Assembly: GCA_000442015.1 (NCBI GenBank)
Contig: KE561054.1
Location: forward strand, 62,001 to 126,000
From: Rozella allomycis CSF55
Taxonomy: Eukaryota; Rozellomycota
Direction of reading: 5' to 3'
DNA: 64,000 nucleotides
A model generated the notes under the pieces. That model did no database searches and was not told where the DNA came from. It worked only from the letters and a program-made list of their open reading frames with translations. Positions 42,956 through 55,118 of the stretch are shown here, in pieces (the first letter of the stretch is position 1; each line of letters opens with the position of its first letter). A program made the position numbers and the translations under genes.

Positions 42956-45900
42956 GTGGACCGGAGACCGAGTTGAACATATCTTCTCCCAGAGACTATC
43001 AGAGAAAATTATTCACGTATAGTTTAAATAATAATAGCATTGTTTGGCTTCCTACAGGATCTGGAAAGACTTTGATTGCATTAATGCTTCTAAAACATTA
43101 TATAGTAAAGGATATGAAAAAGAAGTGTTTCTTTTTGGTACCTACAGTTGCTTTAGGAATTCAACAATTTGAATACTTGAATGGAAATCTTCCCTGCAAG
43201 GTTTCCTTTGTTTATGGCGGTAGAAATGTAGATCAGTGGTCGAGAGAAACGTGGTATACGGAGATTGAAGAACATCAGTGTTTTGTGATGACACCGCAGT
43301 TATTTCTTGATGGCCATAGACACGCTCTCATAGACAAGTCTTTGATATCAGTTGTAGTATTCGATGAATGTCATCATGCTGTGAAAGGGCATCCATATAA
43401 ATTAATCATGAATGAATTACAAGAAAATTTAGCTAATATTCGAATTCTAGGACTATCAGCTTCACCATCGTCTGCATCGACGATTGGGACCATCGAATCA
43501 ATATATCAATCAAAGATAATAATGCCTGATGATGAAAAAGAAATGGAACAATTTTCTCCCAACCCTGATGTTACAATTTGTAGTTATTCCAACCCACTTT
43601 TGATTGTGGAAACTCGTGGCTTGGTCGATGAACTTCAGTTGGTGTTGGAAGAGTTTGGATCTGGGGGTTTAAATATAGTGATTGATCAAATGATTAAAAG
43701 AAATATAATAAAAAAGAATGAGGTATCTAACTTTGTCTACCCAATGGAACCAATATGGTCTGATAAAATAATGAAGCTAGTTGACATACTAAAGGGACAA
43801 ATGGACAATGATCCAGCCTTTAGATGCGCTATTTTTGTTAAGAAAAGGTTGTATGCTGCTGTTTTGACTGTTATTTTGGAGAAATTGTTACCTAATGTCG
43901 TTCAAGCAAGAACAGCGATGGGCTTTAGTCTTTATAAACGAAAGTCGTCGTTTGGAACACTTTTCGAGGTGGATTCAGTGAAATCGATTGATGATTTTCG
44001 ATCTGGAGTAGCGAACATTCTAGTAGCCACTAGTGTGGCTGAGGAAGGTACAAAATTGTCAAAATAGTTATAGGGATTGATATTCCACAATGCAATGTTG
44101 TTATACGATATGATTTACCAACCAATATGATATCTTTAGTCCAATCCAGGGGTAGAGCGAGACAGAAGAATAGCAAGTACATTCTTATGTTAAACACTTG
44201 TATTACCCAACATAAGAAAATGCTAGAGAAAATACACGAGGAAGAAGAGGCAATGGCAAAAGCAGCCAAAGCGAATTTGAATGAGCCCATTAAAGAGTTT
44301 GAGGTTAATAATTTGTTGGATACCACTCATTTTATATCTGAGACCACTGGCGCAAAGCTAACTCCAAGATCAGCCCTACATGTGCTTAATCGTTATTGCC
44401 AAACATTGAGTAGCGACGGGTACACCTCAAACAGACCAATCATCACTTACAAGCCAGATAATGGACGTTATCTTTGCTCAATAATACTTCCTGCCACTTC
44501 TTTAGCTAATCTTGATGACTTGCCGCCGCCTCAATCATACTCTACCAAAAAGTTGGCAAAGTCCTTTGCTGCATTTGAAATTTGTAAGATTTTATACAAA
44601 CAAGAATATTTAAATCAAAATTTGCTTCCAGATATTGATGATTTATTGAAAAAGAGGAGAGAAAGAAAGATTCTTTCATCCTCTGTCCAGTTCAACATCC
44701 AAGCCTCATTTCTGAAACATCCCGCCAATATTAATAATGATAGATTTGTTGGAATACCAATATTTAAAAAGGATAAGAATACAGGAATATCAGAATGTTT
44801 ATTTTCATTTCTTTTGTCTTGCGATAATACAAATTTAGCGTCATCTATTTTATCCCAGCTGTCCTTTGAGGCTGATTCTTGCTATATCTACGGTGGATCA
44901 CAATTTGTATTGAATGATCTCTGTGCTGAAGAAATTCGAATAATTAGACATTACACCATTACTGCCGTTTCAGTTCTGGATCCTTCCATGAGAAATGGTG
45001 ATTATTTTGATCATTCATTGCCTTACGCTATTCTACCCATGCGTGGTTGTGAAATTGATTGGCAGAGCGTTTATTCAACCATCGCGAATTCCTATTGTAT
45101 GCCAATGCCTAAAGCAGCAGACACAAATGTTATAATCTTCATGCTCGTTAGAGGTGGTGGGAAACGATTCGCTATACTGAATAAAGTCTTGCCGGAAAGG
45201 GTAGACTCACCATTACCTGAAAACATGAAAATTGTTTTGGGGAGAGAAACATTTTATGAACAACTTTCTAAAAAATATGAAAATGTTAATCCAAATGATC
45301 TTCTTGTTAATATTTCACCGATTAACCCGGCAAATTTACTATCTGAAATGGAAATCGATTGTGAAAATTCAGAAACAAAAATGACGAAAACTAAAGCATC
45401 TAGTATTCTTTCTAAACAATTTACTTGTCTTTCCATTTGTTCATTATATCCCATTACACTAAATTTCTATCATCATTTACGTTTCTTGCCTTTGGTTATA
45501 CATGGATTATCATTCAATGCCGCCATGATTCAATTTCCTTTTAAAAATTGCATTTCCAATTATTTCATTTTACGAGAGGCCTTGACTGATTGCCACATTG
45601 ATCCAAAATTTAATTACGAGAGACTCGAGACTCTTGGCGATTCAGTCTTGAAATTCTTAACTTCTATTCATGTCTTTACCGAAAATCCTACAAAATCGGA
45701 AGGGTTTTTGACTGTCTGGAAAGATAATATTGTTTGCAATCATAATTTATGCATTTTATCTAAAAATAATCAATTTAATAAATATTTAATTAGCTCCAAT
45801 TTTACTACAGGAAAAAAGTGGAAAAGCCCTGGCTTTGCTACTGATAAACATGTTGGATCCTTTCGAATAAATGATAAAAGGCTTTCTGATTTGGTAGAGT

Positions 45901-46927
45901 CACTTCTAGGCGCTTCTTACATTGACGGTGGCTTTACGAACTGCTTAAACTTTCTTGGCATTATTAATATCTATAAAACATCAATACCTAAATCAATGGA
46001 CATTTATTATCAAAATGCTTATAAATCAATTTTATTTGGCAGTCAGGTAGATATATCAGATTACCAGGGGCTGCTCTTAGCCCTAAGCAAAGCTTTGGGT
46101 GTGGCAGAGTTTCCTACTGAATTTTATAGATTATTTCTTCAATCAATCAGTCATCCGTCTAATATTAATGGTACTGGATCTTTGCAGCGTTTAGAATTCT
46201 TAGGAGATCCTGTCTTGGACTTTACAATTACAGAACATCTATTTTTGCATTCATATACTCTATCTACCCTTCAAATGACAATTTTGCGTTCAAATTTTGT
46301 TAATCAAGTGATTCTTGGTCATCTCTCATTTGAACTCGGACTGCCTCAACTCTTAATACATGCAAACGAATCAATCAGCAGTATCAACGCCACTTTCAAA
46401 AAGGCTCGTAATTCTAAAAGTGTATTTGAAAAGCCTCCCATTATAAACGCAAAATCAATCAAAGAAGCATGGCTAAACATGTTCAAGCCCCCTTTGCCGC
46501 CAAAACTTTACTGCGATATTTACGAATCTGTTCTTGGTGCATACTTTTTGTCTTATGGCTGGGAAGCAGCAAAAGCTTTAATCCATAAACATTTCAAAAA
46601 GTTATTTGACTTATTTCTTCATCCAGATATTTACATACCGAGTAAACTATTTATCAATTGATTATAGGATTCCCTGCTATTGGTTATTTGGAACACAAAT
46701 TTGGCAAAGAATTGTTGCTCCATTTTTTTGAAGTTCCTTTGGATGCCGATGAAAATTGGGTTGTCACTAATATTGAATCTCTAAAAGCCTCTGAATCAAG
46801 GGGAGATAAATTCTGTAGCATTGGGTATTTCAAAGGAGAATTAATCGGGGTTTTCTTTTCTTTTGGTTGCAAGCGTGACGTGGAAATAGCTATATCTGTG
46901 TGCATAATGGAAAAATACATGAAATAA
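42952..46927 (+). CDS. DCL1: Dicer-like ribonuclease III
   Basis: Full Dicer architecture in three exons. Introns of 26 nt lie at 44048-44073 and 46642-46667; joined coding length is 3924 nt, exactly 1307 codons plus stop. The helicase has LPTGSGKT (about 43051-43074), FDECHH and, after intron 1, GIDIPQCNVVIRYDLP with QSRGRARQ. The Dicer dimerisation domain has ALHVLNRYCQTLSSDGY. A short PAZ-like part has RGCEIDWQSVYSTIAN and FYEQLSKKYENVNPNDLL. RNase IIIa has YERLETLGDSVLKFL and DLVESLLGASYIDGG; RNase IIIb has LQRLEFLGDPVLDF and CDIYESVLGAYFLS, with all acidic catalytic residues kept. A reduced dsRBD-like tail follows. An 11-codon upstream ORF overlaps its start. Confidence 0.93.
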
Positions 46928-46998
46928 ACTTTTAATTTTTTATGAGTTAACAATTAATGTGACAATGTAATTAAATATTGACACGCTTTTTTGAATGA

Positions 46999-49585
46999 AT
47001 GTTTGAAAGTTATCTCGTAGTCAAAGAGGACCAAAATTGCGTATTTCAGTATTTTGAGAAATCGATGGATTCTACCGAGTTCAAGTCGAGGACACTTAGA
47101 AGAAACACAAACACAAGTAAATTTATATTTTGGCTAAAATATGTGTTTTCATTTAGTCACCCAGCATATGAATACCTTTTTAAGCTTATTGACAATAACA
47201 GAACTGGTAACAAATAAATAGCAACATTTTAAAATAGGTATTTATATTTGAAGCGTTTATACTTTAGGAATTATAAAGGGCGAACAAATTTTGAGTCTGT
47301 GGCAAAAAACAAGTGTGCCTCAGAATATGTTATCACAGATTTGGGCCTTATGTGATTTTGATAATAAAGGCAGCCTTGATAAACCTGGATTTGACTTGTC
47401 GTGCAAATTAATTGGATTAGCGCAGCATCAAAAGAACTTGGATATACACAGTTTGGGTAAACTTCACTTCAATCAAAAATAGAGCTATTTATACCAATTT
47501 TTGAAGGAGTACAAATCCCTGACAATGTGATTCCTGTCGATGTTCCAATCTCTGTCGAAGAGATTTCAAATTATTCCAAAATGTTTAATTCTTCAAATCC
47601 AGTCAATGCAAGGCTTGATAGTAATAGTATTAATTTATTTTAAAAGGTTCTATTTGTAAATCCATTTTTGTACGGTCTGGATTGAAGTTTGATGTATTGG
47701 GTAGAATTTGGTAATTTTGTAAAGGTTATACGAAAGGGCCCTGGTGGATGTCGACAAAAAGAATAGCCTAAATGAAAAAGAATTTGTGTGTGCAATGATA
47801 ATTATTTCACGTTTATTGGATGGATCTTTAAAACAAGTTCCTACTGTTTTACCCATTTCATTAAAAAACCTACCATCAGCTCAAACGCAAGTTAAGGGCA
47901 TCATTCCCATTGTACCACCTCCTGATCGCATGAAATATGAAAGCTTTTTTAATAAACTAGACAAGGATAATGTCGGAGTTATCAAAGGTGATGAGGTTGT
48001 TGAATTTATGAAACAATCCAAATTGCCTTCATCCACACTGGCTTCTATTTGGTAATTTCTTTGATTAATGCTTGACAGGAATCTAGCAGATGTCACGAAA
48101 GATAACGCTTTAGATAAAGAAGAATTTATTACTGCAATGTTTTATATACAGCAAATACTTTTAGGAAAGGATGTTCCCGGCATTTCTCTTCAAGTGCCAG
48201 CGGTGCCATCCAAGCCTTTAGCCATCCCTACAGCGCAGACCCCAACACTCAACACCACACCTTCAGCATTATCTGATTCAAGCATTGACACTTTGAAAAA
48301 TCAAATAAAAGACATAAATTATAAAGCCGGTTTAAAGGAGGCTGAATTATATGATTTACAAAATTTAACTGAATCAAATGACAAGGAATTTATAAAATTG
48401 ATGAAGCTAAAAGAAGACGCAGAAAATTCACTCATAAAAGCTACACAAGAATTGGAAATTCAACAGGCAAAACAAAAGGAATATGCAGCCAAAAGGGAAT
48501 TGGTCCTTCAACAAATTCACTCTTTGCAACATCAATTAAATGAAGCAACGGCAACGATTGAGGCTATAAAAGCTGAGAAAAATGAATTATTTGATAAATC
48601 CCTGATAGAAGAAGCTTTGATTGCAGAATTGAAGGCAAAGAATGAGACCCTGGTTAAAGAAATTGAGGACTTAAAGAACGAAAAAGAAAACTGGATGAAA
48701 AAGTCCAAAGAAAATGAAATTCAGGCAAATAAATTAAAAGATGAGAACAATTTGCTTGGCAAACAGAAAGAAGAATTGCTTGACCAAATAAAGTTAAGCC
48801 ACTCAATTTCCCCCACTGATCAGACGGGGGCGCTTACTTCAGATCCGTTTGATTCGTTCTCTGAGACTTTCAAAATAAATAAATCGGCGCCCAAAAAAGA
48901 CGAATTTTTCGATTTCGGGGTCACGTTTGATAGCCCTACTATTAAAGGGGAAGGCCCTGTTGAGATTACAGACAACAAAATAGACACTGATGTTTCCAAG
49001 TCCCCAAAAATTGATGATTTTGACGACGCTTTCAAAGATTTTAAAGGAGATGCGACCGTTATTGTGGACTCTCCTCCAGTCCATAATGAAGTTTCCTTAG
49101 ATAAGGCATTTGATGCCTTTAATCCATTTAGCGAGCAAAAAATTAGTAATGAAAATACAGTAGCAGAGTTTGATTCAACTTTATTCTTTTCTCAAGGCCA
49201 ACATTCAAATTTCGAAAATCCATTCTCTGATAATCCCTTTGGTACTGACTTTGACCCTTTTCATTTCAATGAGACAAATAGTTCAAATCCAAAAGTCACT
49301 AATGCTGATCCATTCATTAATACAAACGGCGTTTTAACAGCATTTCCAATCGAATCATCAGTGGCGAACAAGCTGGAATCTCCAAATACCCTGGAAAATT
49401 CAGTTTTGGATAAAAATACAACGGAATTAGTAAATATGGGATTTAGTAAAGATCAAGCTATTGATGCTCTGAAACGCTATGACAACAGTCTTCTGAGGGC
49501 TACCACTTTTCTTCTAGACAACGCTAGTCCCGATTCTACAAAAACTTCTCAATGGGCTGACTTTTCTAATCCTTTCGATAATTAA
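46999..49585 (+). CDS. EDE1: EDE1/EPS15-like endocytic scaffold (EH domains, coiled coil, UBA)
   Basis: Early endocytic-site initiator. EH domain 1 has YEYLFKLIDNNRTG and QILSLWQKTSVPQNMLSQIW with ALCDFDNKGSLDKPGF. EH domain 2 (about 47560-47830) has ALVDVDKKNSLNEKEFVCAM. EH domain 3 has YESFFNKLDKDNVGVIKGDE, PSSTLASIW and NALDKEEFITAMFY. A coiled coil of about 150 residues follows (48285-48790), then an acidic tail with DPFDSF, NPFSDNPFGTDFDPF and similar DPF/NPF clathrin-adaptor motifs. The C terminus is a UBA domain, TELVNMGFSKDQAIDALKRY. Introns split the EH repeats. This order, with UBA last, is that of fungal Ede1. Confidence 0.87.
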
Positions 49586-49687
49586 ATAAACTTTTAAAAT
49601 GACATAAAACATCTGTTAAATTTACCCTTTGTTATTTGTAAATGCCGGTCTATTTATAGAAGATTCTCTGCTCAATATCCCCGTGGC

Positions 49688-50956
49688 ATGTCTTCATTCA
49701 CCATAGAAAATATTGGCGGCATCACTTTTAAGGTGCCCGCCAGATATAGATTGATTTCAAGAATCGGACAAGGTGCATATGGCTATGTCGTGTAATTTAT
49801 TCCAATCTTTTTAAATAGTAACGGTTATGATCAAACAGCACATTCTTATGTTGCTATCAAAAAGTTGTCAAATATTACAACTAGCATAAACGACCTTAAA
49901 AGAATATACCGAGAATTGGAAATTATTAAACAGCTAAATCATGAAAATGTAACAATATATCACAACTTTTACGTGTCAGATACTTAAAGTAGACGCAGCA
50001 TTTGTATCGGAAAGTTACGCCAGTTTTGAAGATATATATCTAGTTTCTGAATTGATGGATATGGATCTACATCAATTAATTTCCTCCAAGCAAAATTTAT
50101 CTTATGATCATTGTATTTTTATATCTTATCAGATTGCCCGGGCATTGAAATACTTGCACTCAGCAAATATCATTCACAGAGATTTAAAACCTTCGAATAT
50201 ATTAATCAACATGAATTGTGACGTAAAGGTATGGTTCCTACTAGTAGTTTAATAGCTGGGTGATTTTGGTCTTGCTAGGGACTTAAATGTACATTTAAAT
50301 CAAGATGATAAACAACAAATGTCTGGATACATAGCCACAAGGTGGTATAGAGCACCTGAAATAATATTTCAGGTGAAAAAGTATACAACCGCGAGTATGT
50401 TCATGATTTGACTTTTGTATAGTTGATATATTTTCTTTTGGGTGTATTATGTTTGAAATATTTACTGGCACTCCGCTAATGCCAGGTCGAACTAGTACGA
50501 TTTTTCATTTAAACGGACAGCTATGCATCAAATAAAATTAATGATTCAAACATTGGGATCTCAAGATTTAGAAATATTCCGCACAGCTGAAAATCAAGAT
50601 GTACGGATGTATATTACAAATTGATCACAGATATTTAAAGTTGCTGCAAGCTTTTGTAATAATAAAGAAGAGCCTGGAATGAATAAACTTTTATTGTCTC
50701 TTCCTTTACATGCCAGAAACGTTATCAAAGGATGCCTAGAATTGAATCCGGACAAGCGATTTGATTCCAATGCGCTCATCAAGAACCCTTTCTTTCAAGT
50801 ATTTCATGATCCAAATGATGAGGTAAATGTATATTGATCAAGTTTTAGCCTTCCTGCGCCAATTATAAAATTTCTTCGGATATTCCAAATGATGTTACTA
50901 GATATGACATGAAGAGTAAGGTTATAGACTATTTTGACAAAAGGCCGCGTTTATAA
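49688..50956 (+). CDS. p38/ERK-like MAP kinase with SGY activation motif
   Basis: CMGC protein kinase in about eight exons. It starts [14 protein letters not shown], then the glycine loop [64 protein letters not shown] and [10 protein letters not shown], then [20 protein letters not shown]. Catalytic K, HRD and DFG are intact. The dual-phosphorylation motif, normally TxY, reads S-G-Y (MSGYIATRW, codons at 50322-50330), so tyrosine is kept and threonine is serine. The closest relatives by the G in the middle and the NLSYDH-type insert are p38/HOG1. A last 26-nt intron leads to the tail ending DYFDKRPRL at 50956. TBCB starts 38 bases later. Confidence 0.85.
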
Positions 50957-50994
50957 TCTTATTCAAAAATTCAATAAAAATTTGTAATTTTCTA

Positions 50995-51762
50995 ATGATC
51001 AGACCAGCTTCTTCTATCGTTACCGTTTTTGTTGACTGTGAGAACTCATCTTCTGAAAGGAGATTCGATAGATCAATCACTATATTTGAATTAAAGGTTG
51101 AATACTCGTTGTTTCTCATATAGGGTAAGCTAGAACCGATTACTGGCATACCTCTGTCATCTATGCATGTAACGTTGGTTACTTCAACAAATAAAAATGG
51201 TCTTCCGTTGTTAAATGAAGAAGCTTACCTAGGGGCATATCCAGTAGAAGATTATTCAAAGCTTCAAGTCATTGATCTTAACCCGGACAGGATTAAGGGC
51301 TCTTTTACTGATACGTCTCAAGTTAAAAAATTTGAAATAACAGATGAAGAGTATTCGAAGAGAACTGATTCTGTAAGAGCCTTTAAAGAAAGAAACAAAT
51401 TGGGGCGTTTTGCTGAACCTACAGAAGAGACTGTAAAAATTCAAGCAGAATATAAGAAACTTGCAATGGAAATTCAAATTGGAAATAGATGCGAGGTGGA
51501 CTCTGAAGGAATATTAAAACGAGGCACAATTAAGTTTGTGGGCGAAACAGAGTTTAAACCAGGTGTTTGGGTTGGGATTGAGTTTGATGAGCCCGTTGGG
51601 AAACATGATGGATCGTAATTATTTATTTTTTTACAGAAAAGTGTTCAAGGCATCGCATATTTTGCGGCGAAGAAAAACCACGGCGCGTTTGTGAGACCAA
51701 CAAATGTCAAAGTAGGGGATTTTCCAGAAAAAGATATTTTTGAAGAATTAGAAGAATTGTAA
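50995..51762 (+). CDS. TBCB: Tubulin-folding cofactor B (UBL + CAP-Gly)
   Basis: Cytosolic factor that with TBCE handles alpha-tubulin. The first exon (50995) encodes the ubiquitin-like start SIVTVFVDCENSSSERRFDR and SITIFELK; a 27-nt intron leads to KLEPITGIPLSSMHVTLV, then EAYLGAYPVEDYSKLQVIDL. After a linker (NKLGRFAEPTEE) comes the CAP-Gly domain: GNRCEVDSEGILKRGTIKFV, PGVWVGIEFDEPVGKHDGS and, after a third exon boundary, GIAYFAAKKNHGAFVRP. The end is EELEEL, the acidic C-terminal EExx-type tail. Without the first exon the protein would appear to lack most of its UBL domain. Confidence 0.9.
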
Positions 51763-51778
51763 TAAAATAGTTTTTATT

Positions 51779-53341
51779 TTAATATTTTTGGGAATACAAT
51801 TTAACAGTCCCGTCACTTCCCGCGGATGCAAAGCAAGACAACGATGGATGAAATGAAACATTGTTAACGCACTCACCGTCATTTTTAATTTTCTGTAAAC
51901 ATTCTTTGTTATTGAAATCCCACAAATTTATTGCCTCTTTGTCTTTCATCATAATCTATGGCTTCTTTTACCTGATGTTGATATTAAAAGTCCAGATGAC
52001 GCAAATGATACAGAATAAATTGCCCCAGTTAGTGAATTTATTGTGTGGCTACATTTTCCTGTCCTCATGTCATATATATTTAAGCTTCCATCCTCGTTAC
52101 CCGAGGCAATCATATTGAGGTTTGGATGAAAAGCCAATGAATTTATTTTTGACGACGCATTGGATTCAATGGTTAAAATCGGCTTTTCATTTTCAATATC
52201 CCACAATTTGGCAGAGCCACTAACATAGCCCACAGCAATGTGATTTTGATCAATAAATGAAAAATCAATATCCGTTGGAATTTCATTGTCTGTTTTTAAA
52301 ATCAATTTGAGTGGGGACTCAGAATATAGATCCCACAGCCTAACAGTTTTGTCTGCTGACGAGGACGCCATGATATTTCTATGTGGACTAGAATTAACTT
52401 TCCAAACAATGTCGGAATGGCCTACAAATGTTTGCAAACAAAAATCAGCCTCTCTTATATATTTAATTGTACATTACCAGCAGTATCGTAACATTGTCTT
52501 TCATTAGGGACCAATTGCCATGCATAAATCATGCAATCTAATCCGGAAGAGAAGAATATGTCTTTATCGGTGCGATTGAAACAAATAGATGTTATTCCAC
52601 TTGTATGACGTCGGTATGTCATCTTGGGTTCAATAACTTGCTTTTCCATTATGAGCTCGTCAGTTTTCCAAGCTTTTATAGTACAATCTTCAGAGCAAGT
52701 AAGCAGAAAAGGTCGTTCGGAATGAAACTGGCAATCTGTCACACTGTCTAAATGACTGGTGAAAGAAGACTTTAATTGCCATTCCTCGTTATGAATCTAT
52801 TTCAATATAACAATTTCATTACCCCAGTGGACTCATCTGTGTCATTGCTATGCTTCAAAGATGCAAATAATTTGTCTTCATAGTCATCGTTTACTTTTTT
52901 AGGGGGATTTTTGTGGTCCTGTTTGGGCAAGGACTCATTTAATATCTCTTTAACGTGACAGTATTTCTCCAAAATCGTTGAAAGGGTTGTATGAATCTGA
53001 TTTACAACTAGATTAGATTTTTTTAGATCTTTTTCATGTGATTCTGTGGCATCTGCCTTTACAATCCATTGGTTTTCTTCAGAATTGTTGCTTTGAATAC
53101 CACGATCTTTCATGGCAACTTCAAGCATTTTAATTCTTCTCAATAAAGTCTTATTCATATTTTTGCTGTGATACAAGTCATTCTGGAGTTTGGATATCTT
53201 ATTCTATTTTTGGTCGAAAGATTTCGCTACTTGAAGGGTGGTCCTCTCTGCTTCCCAAGACAGCCTTTCAGATTCAAATTTCAAAATCTCACTTTGAAGA
53301 AAATGAAGAGCACTAGGAAAAGTAAAATGAGTGTTGGACAT
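51779..53341 (-). CDS. Striatin (STRIPAK scaffold, PP2A B''' subunit)
   Basis: Scaffold linking PP2A with Mob/kinase partners in STRIPAK. The N terminus has FTFPSALHFLQSEILKFESE and RLSWEAERTTLQ (the caveolin-binding/coiled-coil start), then NKTLLRRIKMLEVAMKDR, identical in pattern to the LVRRIKMLEYALKQER of striatins. After an acidic linker comes the WD40 propeller: YRRHTSGITSICFNRTDKDI, SGLDCMIYAWQLVP, FVGHSDIVWKVNSSPHRNI, SADKTVRLWDLYS and GNEDGSLNIYDMRTGKC, ending [15 protein letters not shown] at 51779. Several short introns are present. The 3' end lies 17 bases from TBCB. Confidence 0.85.
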
Positions 53342-53394
53342 TGAAATTTCGTTACAAGAAAAAACAATAAAACAAGGAAATCTTTATTATGGAA

Positions 53395-54171
53395 TTAGCA
53401 GCAGCCTCCGCCCTGTGTTTGGACTTTGGCTCCTTGCCCTGACAAATTGACTTTGTTGGAAGCGCCAGTAGCCACTGAAGAAGTAGCCATTCTATGTTAC
53501 ATTGGCTTTATCCTTTACCGATCCTTAATTTGTTTTGCCATAGTTAAAAATGCTTGCTCCACATTGGTAGCATTTTTTGCCGAAGTTTCAAGGAATGGAA
53601 TAGAGAGTTGGTCAGCGAATTCCTATTTTAATAATCTCAATATTCAACCTTTGCAACGTTAAAATCAACAACTTTTTTAGATGTCAAGTCAGACTTATTT
53701 CCTACTAATAATTTGTTAACTCCTTCAGAGGCATAACGATCAATTTCTTGAAGCCAATTCTTGACATTGTTAAATGTGTCCTGATCCGTGACGTCGTACA
53801 CAACGATTATTCCATGTGCGCCACGATAATAACTAGAAGTTATTGTACGAAACCTTTCTTGGCCTGCAGTGTCCCACTTTGTTTTCAAATTATGAATAAA
53901 GTACTATTTGTAGTTTCACAGTCTTTCCTTCGAGCTCTATCGTGCGGATTTTCTATATTATAAGAGAATAAATATTACAAAATCAACACCGATAGTACTT
54001 ATAAAACTTTCGGTGTAAGTGTCATCCTAACATAAAACTACGTATTCATTAAATACCGCAAATCGAAGAAGCAAACACGATTTACCAACACCAGAGTCTC
54101 CGATTAAAAGAAGTTTAAAAAGGTAATCGCTAGATATTTAATATTTCTTCTATTTACTATTCAGGATTCAT
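53395..54171 (-). CDS. YPT1: Rab1/Ypt1 small GTPase
   Basis: Rab GTPase of ER-to-Golgi traffic. At least six exons with introns of 26-30 nt. [20 protein letters not shown] with [10 protein letters not shown] is the P-loop; then [51 protein letters not shown] and [18 protein letters not shown]. The last exon ends QTQGGGCC, the di-cysteine geranylgeranylation site (stop 53395). Intron density is striking for about 200 residues: five introns sit inside the G domain. All GTP-binding motifs are intact. Confidence 0.93.
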
Positions 54172-54311
54172 TTAGAATAAAATAACCAGGGTAACAACTC
54201 TGCCTCATTGCATACATCACAGATTAAATTGAGTTTATTTTAATATTTTTTCACGGAATAAAATCGAAAGGGCATGCTTGATTCTAAATCTGGAATTTCT
54301 GAAACTAGTCA

Positions 54312-55091
54312 ATGGAAACCCCGACTTTGTTAAACCCTAGAATTCCATTCACTAGACAAGTATGGGTATCTCAGATTTGCTCAATTCCACAGGAGAGGGT
54401 GCAAAAGATTGTAAATATTGCTCTTCCTTTTATCCAAAGAATTTCCAAAGAAAACTCGCCCAGAGGAATCCTAACAGTTGCCATAAATTGCCAAAATATG
54501 GAAGAAATAGAGAGAGCAATGAAACGAGGAACAATGATAATTCATTTACGTAAGGAATGTAAGGCATTACAATTTCAAGCTCAATTCTTACAAAAGTATT
54601 TCAAATATGTGGAAGCCATTGGATTGACGTCATGCTCTTTTTCATTGATACTATTTTTCGCTATAAGGAAACATATTAATGTGAATCCAAACTGGTCAAT
54701 TGTTTCATCAATTTCTGATATTTTGAAAAAGATATTATACCGAACTCCCTCGAAACAAAAAGACGGATTTTATTTATTAACGTTTCTAATATTTGTATTC
54801 GGTGTATTTACGTCTACAAGCGCCTCTTTGATTCATTACGGTGTGTCAAGGGCAACAAAGTGGGATCAAATAGTTGATTACAAGTATGTCAAGGTTGAGA
54901 GTTGCGGTCATTCATTTTTGATAAAGCAAGATATGCTGAAAGACAATCAAGTGAAGTTAATCCCATTTTCATCGTTTAAACCAAGTTTTGTACATTTACC
55001 GCTTTACTCGTTTAGTGGCGTTATGCTTTACGCGTTGGCGGCAACTTTTGCACTATCAAAACGACAAATTTCAGACATTACAATCGAATAA
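54312..55091 (+). CDS. Orphan membrane protein, about four TM segments
   Basis: Intronless frame of 259 residues with no family I recognise. The first about 95 residues are soluble and partly basic (RVQKIVNIALPFIQRISKEN). Hydrophobic stretches follow near residues 100-118 (AIGLTSCSFSLILFFAI), 153-175 (GFYLLTFLIFVFGVFTSTSA) and 232-250 (HLPLYSFSGVMLYALAATFA). The loop between the last two contains VESCGHSFLIKQDML. It lies between YPT1 and SIN1, both on the other strand. A mitochondrial or ER location is possible; I cannot tell. Confidence 0.5.
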   Translation: METPTLLNPRIPFTRQVWVSQICSIPQERVQKIVNIALPFIQRISKENSPRGILTVAINCQNMEEIERAMKRGTMIIHLRKECKALQFQAQFLQKYFKYVEAIGLTSCSFSLILFFAIRKHINVNPNWSIVSSISDILKKILYRTPSKQKDGFYLLTFLIFVFGVFTSTSASLIHYGVSRATKWDQIVDYKYVKVESCGHSFLIKQDMLKDNQVKLIPFSSFKPSFVHLPLYSFSGVMLYALAATFALSKRQISDITIE

Positions 55092-55118
55092 ATATAATCA
55101 TGATTTATTTTTATTTAA

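Noticed and set aside
50922-51149. A 75-codon minus-strand frame (PVIGSSLPYMRNNEYSTF...) between the MAP kinase and TBCB
   Set aside because: The plus strand encodes the first exon of TBCB here (SIVTVFVDCENSSSERRFDR), which restores the UBL domain through a 27-nt intron. The minus frame is its shadow.
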